A stretch of 12,522 nt of DNA from an uncultured Olsenella sp. (GCA_947253595.1 CAMXZR010000044.1:1-12522); one strand, 5' to 3'; positions 1 to 7,379 are shown, numbered from the stretch's first letter. The notes: generated by a model not told the origin, from the letters alone. Numbers and translations are program-made.

Positions 1-79
1 TGTGTGCTTCCTCTCTCGTGCAAGTTTCCCCTATGGGGCCAAATAGGTCCGATCGCCCGACTGGGCCGAGCTCGGTTCC
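1..79 (-). other. Non-coding tail after xdhC, with an RBS-like site at the left edge
   Basis: This is the stretch downstream of the xdhC-type stop codon. On the minus strand it ends in AGAGAGGAAGCACACA at the window border, a good Shine-Dalgarno-like sequence (AGGAAG complementary to positions 7-12) with about six bases left before the edge. This suggests that another minus-strand gene starts just outside the window. The only fold I see is a 4-bp CCCC/GGGG stem near positions 29-39, too weak to call a terminator. Confidence 0.35.
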
Positions 80-1093
80 TCAGTGTTCGTGCGGGCGATG
101 CGGTCGCAGCTCGGCGCGGCGGCGGATCATCTCTCCCGCAATCGATATGGCAATCTCTCCTGGCGTCACAGCCAGGATGTCATCGCCGATGGGCATGCAG
201 AGCGAATCGATCCAGGGCTGCGCGATGCCATGCCTTGCCAGGACCCCCCTGGCGAAGGCGGACTTGCGCGCGCTGCCCAGACATCCGGTATAGACGGGCT
301 CTGCGGAGGCGACGCGCTCAAGAACGTCGATGTCGGCCGCATGTCCATGGGTGGCCACCACGACGTAGTCACGACGACTCACCTTGACCTGGTCCTCCAG
401 GGAGCGAAAGTCGCCGCAGAGGACGCGCTGCGCCATGGGGAAGCGCTCGGCCACCGCAAGCTCGGGGCGGTCGTCGTACACCACGGTCCTGAACCCAACA
501 CTCGCGAGCACCGGCACCAGGGCGTGCGCGACATGACCCGCACCAAAGACGTAGACGACGGGGTCGGACCCCAGGGGCTCGGCATAGCTCCTGGTCGCCT
601 CGTCCCACAGGGGCGCCTCGAGGGCCGAGCGGGGATCGTCCGACGCGAGCTCGTCGAGCGCGACTGCCTCGACGTGGTGCCTCCCATCCGACCAGCTCTC
701 GCAGTACACACCAGGCCGACCCTGGCCGTTGAGCTCCAGGGTGCGACGCAGGACGTCGAGGTCCCCCTGGTCCAACAGGTCACAGGCGACGAGGGCGTCC
801 CCGCCGCAGGCCATGCCCGTGACCTGCATGGTGAACCACTCGAGGAAGGGCTCGCCCCTGCCCGAGGCCAGGGCAAGGGCGCGGTCCAGAGCCATCTGCT
901 CGACCCTGCCGCCGCCCACGGTGCCCATGAAGCCGCCGTCGGCGAAGGCGGCCATGCGGGCCCCCGCGCCGCGCGGCATGGAGCCGCGCGTGGCGAGCAC
1001 AGTGCAGAGCGCGACAGGGCAACCAGCCTCGATCTCCTCGATGAGCCTGCGAACGAAGTCATGGTCGCGCATGGAGTCGCGGGAGTCGTTCAT
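80..1093 (-). CDS. xdhC: XdhC/CoxI-family molybdenum hydroxylase maturation protein
   Basis: The product is 337 aa and belongs to the XdhC/CoxI family. These proteins bind molybdenum cofactor and help insert its sulfurated (here possibly selenated) form into xanthine-dehydrogenase-type enzymes; they are not subunits of the mature enzyme. Visible features are the N-terminal family motif GSMPR (37-41), GTVGGG (57-62), an ACGG segment (95-98), and a C-terminal Rossmann domain that starts at VFGAGH (182-187) and continues through VVATHGH (245-251) and GCLGSARK (270-277). The start is set by AGGAAGGAG seven bases upstream of the ATG. It follows the yqeB-like gene by 93 bases on the same strand and is probably co-transcribed. 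In E. coli YqeB, as I recall it, an XdhC-like half and an EF2563 half form one protein; here they are separate genes. Function is inferred from family and context. Confidence 0.9.
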   Translation of the reverse strand: MNDSRDSMRDHDFVRRLIEEIEAGCPVALCTVLATRGSMPRGAGARMAAFADGGFMGTVGGGRVEQMALDRALALASGRGEPFLEWFTMQVTGMACGGDALVACDLLDQGDLDVLRRTLELNGQGRPGVYCESWSDGRHHVEAVALDELASDDPRSALEAPLWDEATRSYAEPLGSDPVVYVFGAGHVAHALVPVLASVGFRTVVYDDRPELAVAERFPMAQRVLCGDFRSLEDQVKVSRRDYVVVATHGHAADIDVLERVASAEPVYTGCLGSARKSAFARGVLARHGIAQPWIDSLCMPIGDDILAVTPGEIAISIAGEMIRRRAELRPHRPHEH

Positions 1094-1186
1094 GGCCTTC
1101 TCCTTCCTGTGCGATGCCTGGAACCGTATCTGGCGGCAGACGCCGCCGAAAGACCTGCAAGCCGAAACGCCCCCGCCTCGCCCCCG

Positions 1187-1984
1187 CTAGGCAAGGGCGA
1201 GACGGGGCCTGAAATGCAGAATGGCCTCGAGGACGCCGCCCCCGATAGCCCGCGCTTTGTCCGAGACGGTCAGGCAGTGCTCGGGATTGCCGCGCGGATC
1301 GATGTCGCCGGACTTCATTCCACGGGTGACGGGCACGCCCTCCTGCAGCAGGCCGCGAAGGACGCCGTCTATGGTGCAGGGCAGGGGTTCGCCCGCCACG
1401 TATGCCGCGACGTCGCCCGCCTTGACCACGTCGCCTATCTTGAGCACGGGCTCGAAGCTGCCGTCCGCAGGAGCGCGCAGCACGCGGTCGGCCCCATGAC
1501 CCGCGATGATGCCGGGGATGCCGGTGTTCGCGATGGGGGTCCCCTCGTAGTAGACGCGCCCGAGCTCGTGGCCGCGCTTGGTCTCGACCGCGGCGTGGCA
1601 GTCGACGGGAGCCGTAAAGCCGGGGCCCACGCCTATGACCACGGGCGCCATGTCCCTCGTCGTGCCCAGGTTGCGCTTTGCCAGGATGGCGTCCACCACC
1701 ACGTCGGGACGAAGCTCCCCTATGACCTTGGCCTCGGGGTCGACCAGGACCGCCACCTCGCCCGAGCGCGCGATGCGCAGGGCGTCTGCGGCGTCCTCGG
1801 CCCGCAGGGCGAGCTGGTCCTCGACCATGGTCCGTCCCAGGCGGATGGCCTCAGAGAAGGCGACGGTGCGACGCACGGCAGTGGGAACGGCGATGTCGCA
1901 CATGACGACTTCCATTCCCGCTCGACGCAGGCGCAGGGCGATGCCCGAGGCAAGGTCCCCGGCACCCCTCATCACGACCAGCAT
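1187..1984 (-). CDS. yqeB: YqeB/EF2563-family selenium-dependent molybdenum hydroxylase system protein
   Basis: The product is 265 aa and matches the C-terminal half of E. coli YqeB, the EF2563 family, a genomic marker of selenium-dependent molybdenum hydroxylases. Its exact reaction is unknown. It opens with a nucleotide-binding-like RGAGDLASG (6-14), followed by PTAVRRTVAF (34-43), VDAILAKRNLG (97-107), GPGFTAPVDCHA (120-131) and a C-terminal GDIDPRG (226-232) with SDKARAIGGGVLEA (241-254). Residues of about 168-225 read like a barrel-sandwich (biotinyl/lipoyl-type) fold without the modified lysine. The frame stays open upstream to 2062, but the ATG at 1984 is chosen because AGGAG lies seven bases before it and family homology begins there. 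It is the first gene of a two-gene unit with the xdhC-type gene and is divergent from yqeC. A role in loading or handling the selenium cofactor is inference. Confidence 0.9.
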   Translation of the reverse strand: MLVVMRGAGDLASGIALRLRRAGMEVVMCDIAVPTAVRRTVAFSEAIRLGRTMVEDQLALRAEDAADALRIARSGEVAVLVDPEAKVIGELRPDVVVDAILAKRNLGTTRDMAPVVIGVGPGFTAPVDCHAAVETKRGHELGRVYYEGTPIANTGIPGIIAGHGADRVLRAPADGSFEPVLKIGDVVKAGDVAAYVAGEPLPCTIDGVLRGLLQEGVPVTRGMKSGDIDPRGNPEHCLTVSDKARAIGGGVLEAILHFRPRLALA

Positions 1985-2221
1985 GCGACCACTCCTCACT
2001 CCCCCGCAGCAGACCCCCGCGCCTGTCATCGCAGGCGCCGTCCCGCTGTCCTGCCGCAGCAATCCCCTCTGCCGACCCCGATGTTTCTGGGCACCTATAA
2101 CGGCATACAGAAAAAAGGTCCCCAGGGGCGAGAAGACCGGCTGCTACGATGCTACCAGCAGACCTTGAACGGCCTGCTGGACCATGTTCGCACAGTATAT
2201 TACTAAGGATTAGTTAGTCTG
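1985..2221. promoter_or_regulatory. Divergent intergenic region between yqeB and yqeC
   Basis: This 237-bp region separates two divergent genes and should hold promoters for both. Toward yqeC there is an AT-rich patch with a possible -10, TATATT (2196-2201), but no convincing -35. A 7-bp inverted repeat, CCAGCAG (2155-2161) and CTGCTGG (2174-2180), lies just upstream. Toward yqeB, a TATAGG on the minus strand near 2095-2101 is a weak -10 candidate. No open reading frame here looks like a gene. The role as a promoter region follows from gene layout; exact elements are uncertain. Confidence 0.5.
2202..2214. promoter_or_regulatory. Inverted repeat ACTAA-gga-TTAGT, possible operator before yqeC
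   Basis: This is a perfect 5-bp inverted repeat with a 3-base centre, directly after the possible TATATT -10 and before the yqeC start. The GGA centre also gives the only Shine-Dalgarno-like AAGGA for yqeC, 12 bases from the ATG, which is longer than elsewhere in the window. A protein bound here could block both the promoter and ribosome loading. No known regulator site is recognised. Confidence 0.3.
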
Positions 2222-2986
2222 ATGCTTATTAGCGATTTTCTGCGAGTGGTGCCCGGAATAACCTGCGTGGTCGGCAGCGGAGGCAAGACGACCCTGCTCA
2301 GAACCCTTTCGGACGAGCTTTCGGGCAGCATGGACCATCCTGCGGCGGCAGCTCCTGGCAGCACGCCCAAGAACCCCTCTGGGGACAAGTGCTTAGGACC
2401 TGCGGTGATCCTGACGACCACCACGCACTTCCTCCCCTTCGAGGGAATCGAGACCCTCGTTGACCCCAGCCGCGAGGACCTCGCGCGGGCGGGCGCCATG
2501 CAAGGGGTGGTGTGCGTGGGCGGCCTGGGGAGGGGAGGCAAGCTCGGCGCACCCGCGACCCTCTCACCCTCGGAGCTCGCTCAGGCCTCGCCCTACGTGC
2601 TGATCGAGGCAGACGGCTCCCGGCAGCTGCCGCTCAAGGCGCACGAGACCTGGGAGCCCGTGATTCCCGCGGGAAGCGCAAGGACCATATTGGTGATGGG
2701 GGCGTCGGGCTTCGGGCGTCCCGTCCGCGAGGTGGTGCACCGCCCCGCGCTCTACCGCGAGCGCACGGGAGCGCGGGAGGACGACCCGGCGCGGCCCGAG
2801 GACCTGGCACGCCTCCTGGACGCTGAGCACAAGCTGGGGCTGGTCAGCTTCGACGTCATCCTCGTCAACCAGGTCGAGGACGCGGCGGCGTTCGAGGACG
2901 CGCGCAGGCTCGCCTCCCATCTGAGGCTGGAGGCTCCCGTCCTCGCCGGGAGCCTCCAGAAAAGAGAGCTTGTTCGGCTGCGCTAG
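2222..2986 (+). CDS. yqeC: Selenium cofactor biosynthesis protein YqeC
   Basis: The product is 254 aa, close to the usual YqeC length. YqeC is a P-loop protein found in genomes with selenium-dependent molybdenum hydroxylases; it is thought to act in making or attaching the labile selenium cofactor, but its reaction is not established. A Walker A-type GSGGKTT is at 18-24. Next come LTTTTHFLPF (about 61-70), the family segment EADGSRQLPLKAH (about 129-141) with WEPVIP after it, and a late LVNQVE that resembles a base-specificity loop of P-loop GTPases. It is the only gene of the window on the plus strand. It runs tail to tail with the permease (40 bases apart) and away from yqeB. The start at 2222 gives the normal short N-terminus before the P-loop, although the AAGGA ribosome site is 12 bases away. 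Confidence 0.88.
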   Translation: MLISDFLRVVPGITCVVGSGGKTTLLRTLSDELSGSMDHPAAAAPGSTPKNPSGDKCLGPAVILTTTTHFLPFEGIETLVDPSREDLARAGAMQGVVCVGGLGRGGKLGAPATLSPSELAQASPYVLIEADGSRQLPLKAHETWEPVIPAGSARTILVMGASGFGRPVREVVHRPALYRERTGAREDDPARPEDLARLLDAEHKLGLVSFDVILVNQVEDAAAFEDARRLASHLRLEAPVLAGSLQKRELVRLR

Positions 2987-3006
2987 CGGTGCGTAGGCAC
3001 CAGCGC
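2980..3006. terminator. Possible bidirectional terminator hairpin between yqeC and the permease
   Basis: The region between the convergent genes can fold as GCGCT, bulge AGC, GGTGC, loop GTAG, GCACC, AGCGC. That gives two 5-bp stems separated by a 3-base bulge. It begins within the last codons of yqeC. No run of T follows on either strand, so strength is uncertain; the position between two converging stop codons is the main support. Confidence 0.35.
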
Positions 3007-3026
3007 CTGGGACACGGGCGGGAACC

Positions 3027-4343
3027 TTACTCCTCCGCTTCGGAGTCGTCTTCGGGAACGATGACGTTCAGCAGGAACGAGACGATGAAGCCAGTGATGA
3101 TAGGCGAGCCGGTGATGACGCCGGCGACCTCGGCGGGCAGGAAGCCCAGGACGGCGGGCACGTTGGTGAGACCCACCGCCACCGCCAACGAGACGCCCAC
3201 GATCATGCGGTTGCGGTAGTTGAGGGGCTGCTCGGTGATGAGCTGGATACCCGACATGGTGATCGCCGCAAAGACCGAGAGCGTGGCACCGCCCAGCACG
3301 GGGTTGGGGATGGAGGTCATGAGGCCGCCGAACTTCGGGATGAAGCCGGCCACGATGAGCACGGCACCCACGATGACGAAGACGCGCTTGGCGACGACCT
3401 TCGTGGTGACGATGATGCCCACGTTCTGGCTGAAGGGATCGGAGGGGAAGCCCCCGAGGAGCGCGCCGAGCATGCCACAGGCGCCCGTACCCTTGACGGC
3501 ACCGCCCAGCTCCTTGTCGGTCGCCTGGCGGTTGAAGCCACCAGCCGTGGTGGACGAGACGTCGCCGATGGTCTGGACGGCCTGGACCACGTACATGAGG
3601 ACCATGGCAATGATGGCGCTGGGCTCGAAGGTCAGGCCGAAGTGCAGGGGCTGCGGAAGCGCGACCCAGGCGGCGCTGGCGATGCCCGAGGTGTCGACAC
3701 CGATGAGGACGGCCCAGACCACATAGCCCACGAGCAGGCCGAAGAGGATGCCCAGGGTCTTCAGGATGCCCCTCCCAAAGAAGTTGAACGCCAGCGTGAC
3801 CACCAGGACGAGGGTGGCAACCCCCACATAGATCGGGGCACCGAAGTTGGGGTTGGACGCGCCGCCGCCGATGTAGTTCATGGCCGTGCCATAGAGCGAG
3901 AGACCTATGCAGAGCACCACGGTGCCGCTGACCACGGGCGGGAAGAGCGGGCGAATCTTCTCCATCGCCATGCCGATGAAGATGGAGAGGAACGCCGCGA
4001 CTAGCTGGGCCCCGAGGATGCCCGAGACGCCGTAGGTCTTGCCGATAGTGAGCAGGATGGGCAGGTACGCGAAGGCGACGCCCATGGCATTGGGAAGGCC
4101 CATGCCCACGCCGAAGGGAGAGAGCAGCTGCACGAGCGTGGTGATTCCCGCGATGAGCATGCAGGCCTGAATCAGGATGACCTTGTCGGAATCGGGAAGC
4201 CCCAGGGTCGAGGCAATGATGATGGGCGGCGTGATGTTGCCCACGATCATGGCCAGCACATGCTGCAACGCGTGTGGGACACTGGCCCCCCAACTGGGCT
4301 TTCCGTCGAACTTCCTCAGCTCTTTGAGATCGTCTGCTGCCAT
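3027..4343 (-). CDS. NCS2-family purine (xanthine/urate-type) permease
   Basis: The product is 438 aa and is an integral membrane nucleobase:cation symporter of the NCS2/NAT family. It is hydrophobic through most of its length, with about 12-14 membrane segments and a charged C-terminus ending in EDDSEAEE. The family signature is present as QNVGIIVTT (306-314), and QTIGD (257-261) corresponds to the conserved E-S/T-x-G-D segment of transmembrane helix 8. The usual glutamate is glutamine here. GLPNAMG (82-88) and SSTTAGG (263-269) are other landmarks. Sequence alone does not separate xanthine, urate or uracil, but the neighbouring XdhD, YgfM and HyuA genes argue for a purine such as xanthine or urate. 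The start is supported by AGGGGGGA upstream. A strong terminator separates it from xdhD, so it is probably its own transcription unit. Confidence 0.9.
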   Translation of the reverse strand: MAADDLKELRKFDGKPSWGASVPHALQHVLAMIVGNITPPIIIASTLGLPDSDKVILIQACMLIAGITTLVQLLSPFGVGMGLPNAMGVAFAYLPILLTIGKTYGVSGILGAQLVAAFLSIFIGMAMEKIRPLFPPVVSGTVVLCIGLSLYGTAMNYIGGGASNPNFGAPIYVGVATLVLVVTLAFNFFGRGILKTLGILFGLLVGYVVWAVLIGVDTSGIASAAWVALPQPLHFGLTFEPSAIIAMVLMYVVQAVQTIGDVSSTTAGGFNRQATDKELGGAVKGTGACGMLGALLGGFPSDPFSQNVGIIVTTKVVAKRVFVIVGAVLIVAGFIPKFGGLMTSIPNPVLGGATLSVFAAITMSGIQLITEQPLNYRNRMIVGVSLAVAVGLTNVPAVLGFLPAEVAGVITGSPIITGFIVSFLLNVIVPEDDSEAEE

Positions 4344-4360
4344 GAGTACGTCCCCCCTAA

Positions 4361-4393
4361 AGACTTTTTGTATGACAACAAGACGAAAAGTCT
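4361..4393. repeat. 8-bp inverted repeat in the permease leader
   Basis: AGACTTTT (4361-4368) and AAAAGTCT (4386-4393) form a perfect inverted repeat with a 17-base loop, ending about 17 bases before the permease ATG and next to its ribosome site. The outer arm is shared with the T-rich tail of the terminator after xdhD, so the two structures could be mutually exclusive. It could be an operator or an RNA switch; no function is established. Confidence 0.35.
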
Positions 4394-4438
4394 AAAGGCC
4401 AACCCCTCGCAACAGCTTCAGATGCGAGGGGTTGGCCT
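4386..4438 (-). terminator. Intrinsic terminator after xdhD
   Basis: A perfect 16-bp stem (4396-4411 with 4423-4438, loop of 11 bases) is read on the minus strand after the xdhD stop. It is followed by TTTAGACTTTT. This is the clearest Rho-independent terminator in the window. It ends the ygfM-xdhD unit and lies in the leader of the downstream permease gene. Confidence 0.85.
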
Positions 4439-4469
4439 ATATGTGCCGTTTGGGAGAGAAAACGTACCG

Positions 4470-4488
4470 TTCACAACGTGAAGTACTT
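4470..4488. repeat. Short palindromes after xdhD (TTCAC-aac-GTGAA, AAGTACTT)
   Basis: TTCACAACGTGAA (4470-4482) is a 5-bp inverted repeat around a 3-base centre, and it overlaps the 8-base palindrome AAGTACTT (4481-4488). They lie between the xdhD stop and its terminator, upstream of the permease. They could form an operator for the permease, but nothing identifies a regulator. Confidence 0.25.
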
Positions 4489-4499
4489 TGGGCGGGGCG

Positions 4500-7379
4500 T
4501 CAGATCCTTCCGAGCTCCCTCAGGACCTTCTCGGGCGTCATGGGCCAGCTGCGCATCCAGGCTCCGCAGGCGTCGTGGATGGCGTTGCCGATGGCAGGTG
4601 CCGCACCGTTGCAGGCGATCTCTGAGATGGACTTCGCCCCGAAGGGACCATCGGCGTCGTCGACGTCCACCATGACCGCCTTGAAGTCGTCCGGCTGCTC
4701 GAAGATCATGGGCACGCCGTAGTCTGTGAGGGTGGTGCGCAGGGGGCGTCCCTTCTCGTCGATGGTCATGTCCTCGTAGAGGGTGTGGCCGATGGACTTG
4801 AGCGCGGCCCCGAACATCTGGCACTGCGCGAGCTCGGGGTTGATGGGCGTGCCGGCGTCCTGGAGCGCGTAATACTTCTGCACCTTGACCTGGCCCGTGC
4901 GGACGTTGACTGCGACCTGGGCGAAGTGGGCACCGTAGGGGATGGCGTTGGCCGTGGTGATGAAGTTGCCGTGCGCCACCACCTGGCCACGTCCGTTGCC
5001 GGCACAACAGGCGTGCGAGAGGTCTCCGTAGCTCAGGGAGGCGTCGGTCTTGGTGGAATGCACCTCTCCCGGATAGCGGAGCTCGAGGTCGGCCTCGTCC
5101 TCCCCCATCTGCAGGGCGGCCTCGGCGATGATGCCACAGGCGAGCTTGCGCGCGGCGTCCACAGAGGCGTTGCCGCTGAAGAAGGTGCCAGAAGAGGCAT
5201 AGGAGCCCGTGTCGAAGGCGGCCGAGTCGGTATCGCCGGAGATGACGCTGACGAGCTCGAGGGGCAGGTGGAGGATCTCTGCCGCCACCTTGGTCGAGAT
5301 GGTGTCGAGGCCGGTGCCGATGTCTGCGCCGCCGCTGTTCAGGATCACGGTGCCGTCGGTCTCGAGCTTGCAGATAGCCTCGGCGTGGTCCAGGCCGGGC
5401 AGGCCGCTGCCCTGCATGATCATCGCGAAGCCCTTGCCGATCTTCCAGTCGGGGTCGGCAGACTCCTCGCGCTTGCCCCACTCGATCATCTCGCAGCCAC
5501 GCCTGATGCACTCGTCCAGGCCACAGGAGCCGACGGGCACCACATTGCCCTCGCGGCCCTCGCCGAGACCCTTTAGGATCTCGAGGCGGTAGCCCGTCTC
5601 GACGTGGTTCTTGATTGCCATGTCCTTGAAGTCGATACCGAGCTCCTCGGCCAGCTGGGCCATCGCCATCATGATCCCGTAGCTGCCCTTGGGCGTGCCA
5701 TAGCCCTGGTAGGCGCCGGGCTGGAGCTTGTTCGAGTAGTAGGTGATGAGGTCGTAGGCCATGTTGTCGACCTTGAAGAGCGGAAGCACCTTGGAGCAGG
5801 AGTTCATGGGCACCGTGAGGCAGTGGTTGCCGTAGGCGCCGGTGTTGGCGCGCACCTCCATGAAGATGGCGGTGATGGTGCCGTCCCTCTTGGCACCCAT
5901 CTTCACGCGCACGCGCATGGGATGGCGCGCGGAGGCTGCCACGAGCTCCTCGGCACGGGTGTGGCGGTAATAGACCGGACGGTGCGTGGCGTAGGCGGCA
6001 TAGGCGCAGACGTCCTCGACGAGGATGTCCTGCTTGGAGCCATACCCACCGCCGACCCTGGTCTTGATCACGTGAATCTTGTTCTGGGGGAGCCCACAGA
6101 CCCACGAGACGATGCGGCGCACGTGGTAGGGCACCTGCGTGGAGGCGTAGACCTGAAGGCGCCCACCCTCCATCTTGGCATAGCAGAGGTGCGGCTCGAG
6201 GGGGGCCTGCTGCACGTTGGTGGTGCGGTAGGTCTCATCCACGATGGCGTCCGCCTCGGCGAACCCGCGCTCCACATCGCCGATGCCACCCTTGTTGGAG
6301 GCGGCGATGTTCTTGTGGATGTCGGCCCTCAGCGGGAAGGGGTAGAAGACCTTGCCCTCGCGCTCGTCGCCGGCGTCCCTGTTGTACTCGTCCAGATCCG
6401 CAGGAGCGCCGACGCCGTATTCCACGATGCCGTCGTGCACGCGCGGCGCGCCCTCGGCCATGGCCTCCTCAACGGAGAAGACCGGGTCCAGGACCTGGTA
6501 GTCGACGCTGATGAGCCCACAGGCCTCCTGGGCTATCTCCTTCGTCTCGGCTATGACGGCGGCGACGCGGTCGCCCACGAAGCGCACCTTGTGGTTGAAG
6601 AGCCTGGTGTCGTGCGGAGAGGGCTCGGGGTTGCCCTGCCCGGCCTGCATGTAGGTGATGTCGGGGCAGTTGAAGCAGGTGATGACCGCCACGACACCCG
6701 GCAGCGCCTCGGCGGCGCTCGCGTCGATGGAGTTGATGTAGGCGGAGGCGTAGGGCGAGCGGAGCATGACCAGGTGGCAGGCATCGGAATCGACGAAGTC
6801 CTCCACGAAGGCCCGCTCCCCTCTTACGAGCTGCGGGCCGTCCACCTTCGACCCGGGCTTGCCCACGTAGCTAAGGCCGGGACGGTAGTCTGGCGCGATC
6901 TCTGACTCGTAGCCACCCTTGTCGCGGAGCTCGCAGGCGAGCCTGACCGCCAGATAGTAGTTCTCATAGCTGGCGTCGCGGATGTAGATGCCAGACAGAG
7001 CGTCCTTCACCTGCTCGCGCGTGGGGTTGGGCTCGTTCTCGAGCAGCCAGGTCAGGATAAGGGCGGTGGCGGGAGAGTTGTAGGCGCTCTGCACCACGCC
7101 TGCGTCGATGAGCGCCTGCTGGACGTAGCTCAGCTTGCCCGGCTCGCCCAGGCCGGCGGGGGTGCGGACCTCTCGGCCGTCTACCTCGCCCGCGAGCATG
7201 AGGTTGGCGTACACGGGGGTGTCGTCCACGAGCACGGTATCTGAGCCGCAGAAGCCCTCCCCGTCGTCGCTGTCTCGCACGCAGAGGTTTCCGTTTCTGA
7301 CCAGCAGCTCGCGCAGCGACAGCGTCGGGTCAATCTCGAAGCTGCGCTCGCGACCGTCGATCTTGCACTCGATCCTCAT
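4500..7379 (-). CDS. xdhD: XdhD-type fused molybdenum hydroxylase (iron-sulfur scaffold plus molybdenum domains)
   Basis: The product is 959 aa, almost the length of E. coli XdhD (956 aa as I recall). Residues 1-150 have the layout of the small iron-sulfur subunit and about 160-959 are the molybdenum-binding subunit. The N-terminal domain lacks seven of eight cluster cysteines. By alignment with the usual motifs, site one is D39, C44, D47, N59 and site two is S98, N101, I133, D135. The molybdenum part keeps VGGGYGSK (442-449), Q390/Q391 before APLEP, and the presumed catalytic glutamate E920 in GAKSISE. The position matching bovine xanthine oxidase Arg880 is Q558 in GAYQGYG, and the usual GQG of the cofactor loop is GTG (688-690). 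The start codon overlaps the ygfM stop (ATGA), which suggests coupled translation. The likely substrate is a purine or its breakdown product; the exact reaction, including direction, is unknown. Confidence 0.92.
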   Translation of the reverse strand: MRIECKIDGRERSFEIDPTLSLRELLVRNGNLCVRDSDDGEGFCGSDTVLVDDTPVYANLMLAGEVDGREVRTPAGLGEPGKLSYVQQALIDAGVVQSAYNSPATALILTWLLENEPNPTREQVKDALSGIYIRDASYENYYLAVRLACELRDKGGYESEIAPDYRPGLSYVGKPGSKVDGPQLVRGERAFVEDFVDSDACHLVMLRSPYASAYINSIDASAAEALPGVVAVITCFNCPDITYMQAGQGNPEPSPHDTRLFNHKVRFVGDRVAAVIAETKEIAQEACGLISVDYQVLDPVFSVEEAMAEGAPRVHDGIVEYGVGAPADLDEYNRDAGDEREGKVFYPFPLRADIHKNIAASNKGGIGDVERGFAEADAIVDETYRTTNVQQAPLEPHLCYAKMEGGRLQVYASTQVPYHVRRIVSWVCGLPQNKIHVIKTRVGGGYGSKQDILVEDVCAYAAYATHRPVYYRHTRAEELVAASARHPMRVRVKMGAKRDGTITAIFMEVRANTGAYGNHCLTVPMNSCSKVLPLFKVDNMAYDLITYYSNKLQPGAYQGYGTPKGSYGIMMAMAQLAEELGIDFKDMAIKNHVETGYRLEILKGLGEGREGNVVPVGSCGLDECIRRGCEMIEWGKREESADPDWKIGKGFAMIMQGSGLPGLDHAEAICKLETDGTVILNSGGADIGTGLDTISTKVAAEILHLPLELVSVISGDTDSAAFDTGSYASSGTFFSGNASVDAARKLACGIIAEAALQMGEDEADLELRYPGEVHSTKTDASLSYGDLSHACCAGNGRGQVVAHGNFITTANAIPYGAHFAQVAVNVRTGQVKVQKYYALQDAGTPINPELAQCQMFGAALKSIGHTLYEDMTIDEKGRPLRTTLTDYGVPMIFEQPDDFKAVMVDVDDADGPFGAKSISEIACNGAAPAIGNAIHDACGAWMRSWPMTPEKVLRELGRI

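Noticed and set aside
83..2206. A 707-residue open frame on the plus strand opposite xdhC and yqeB.
   Set aside because: It is the antisense shadow of two genes with clear family motifs. Its translation is low-complexity and has no ribosome site.
4471..6905. Long open frames overlapping xdhD in other frames on both strands (544 and 433 residues).
   Set aside because: GC-rich codon bias opens these frames. Only the 959-residue frame shows recognisable domains.
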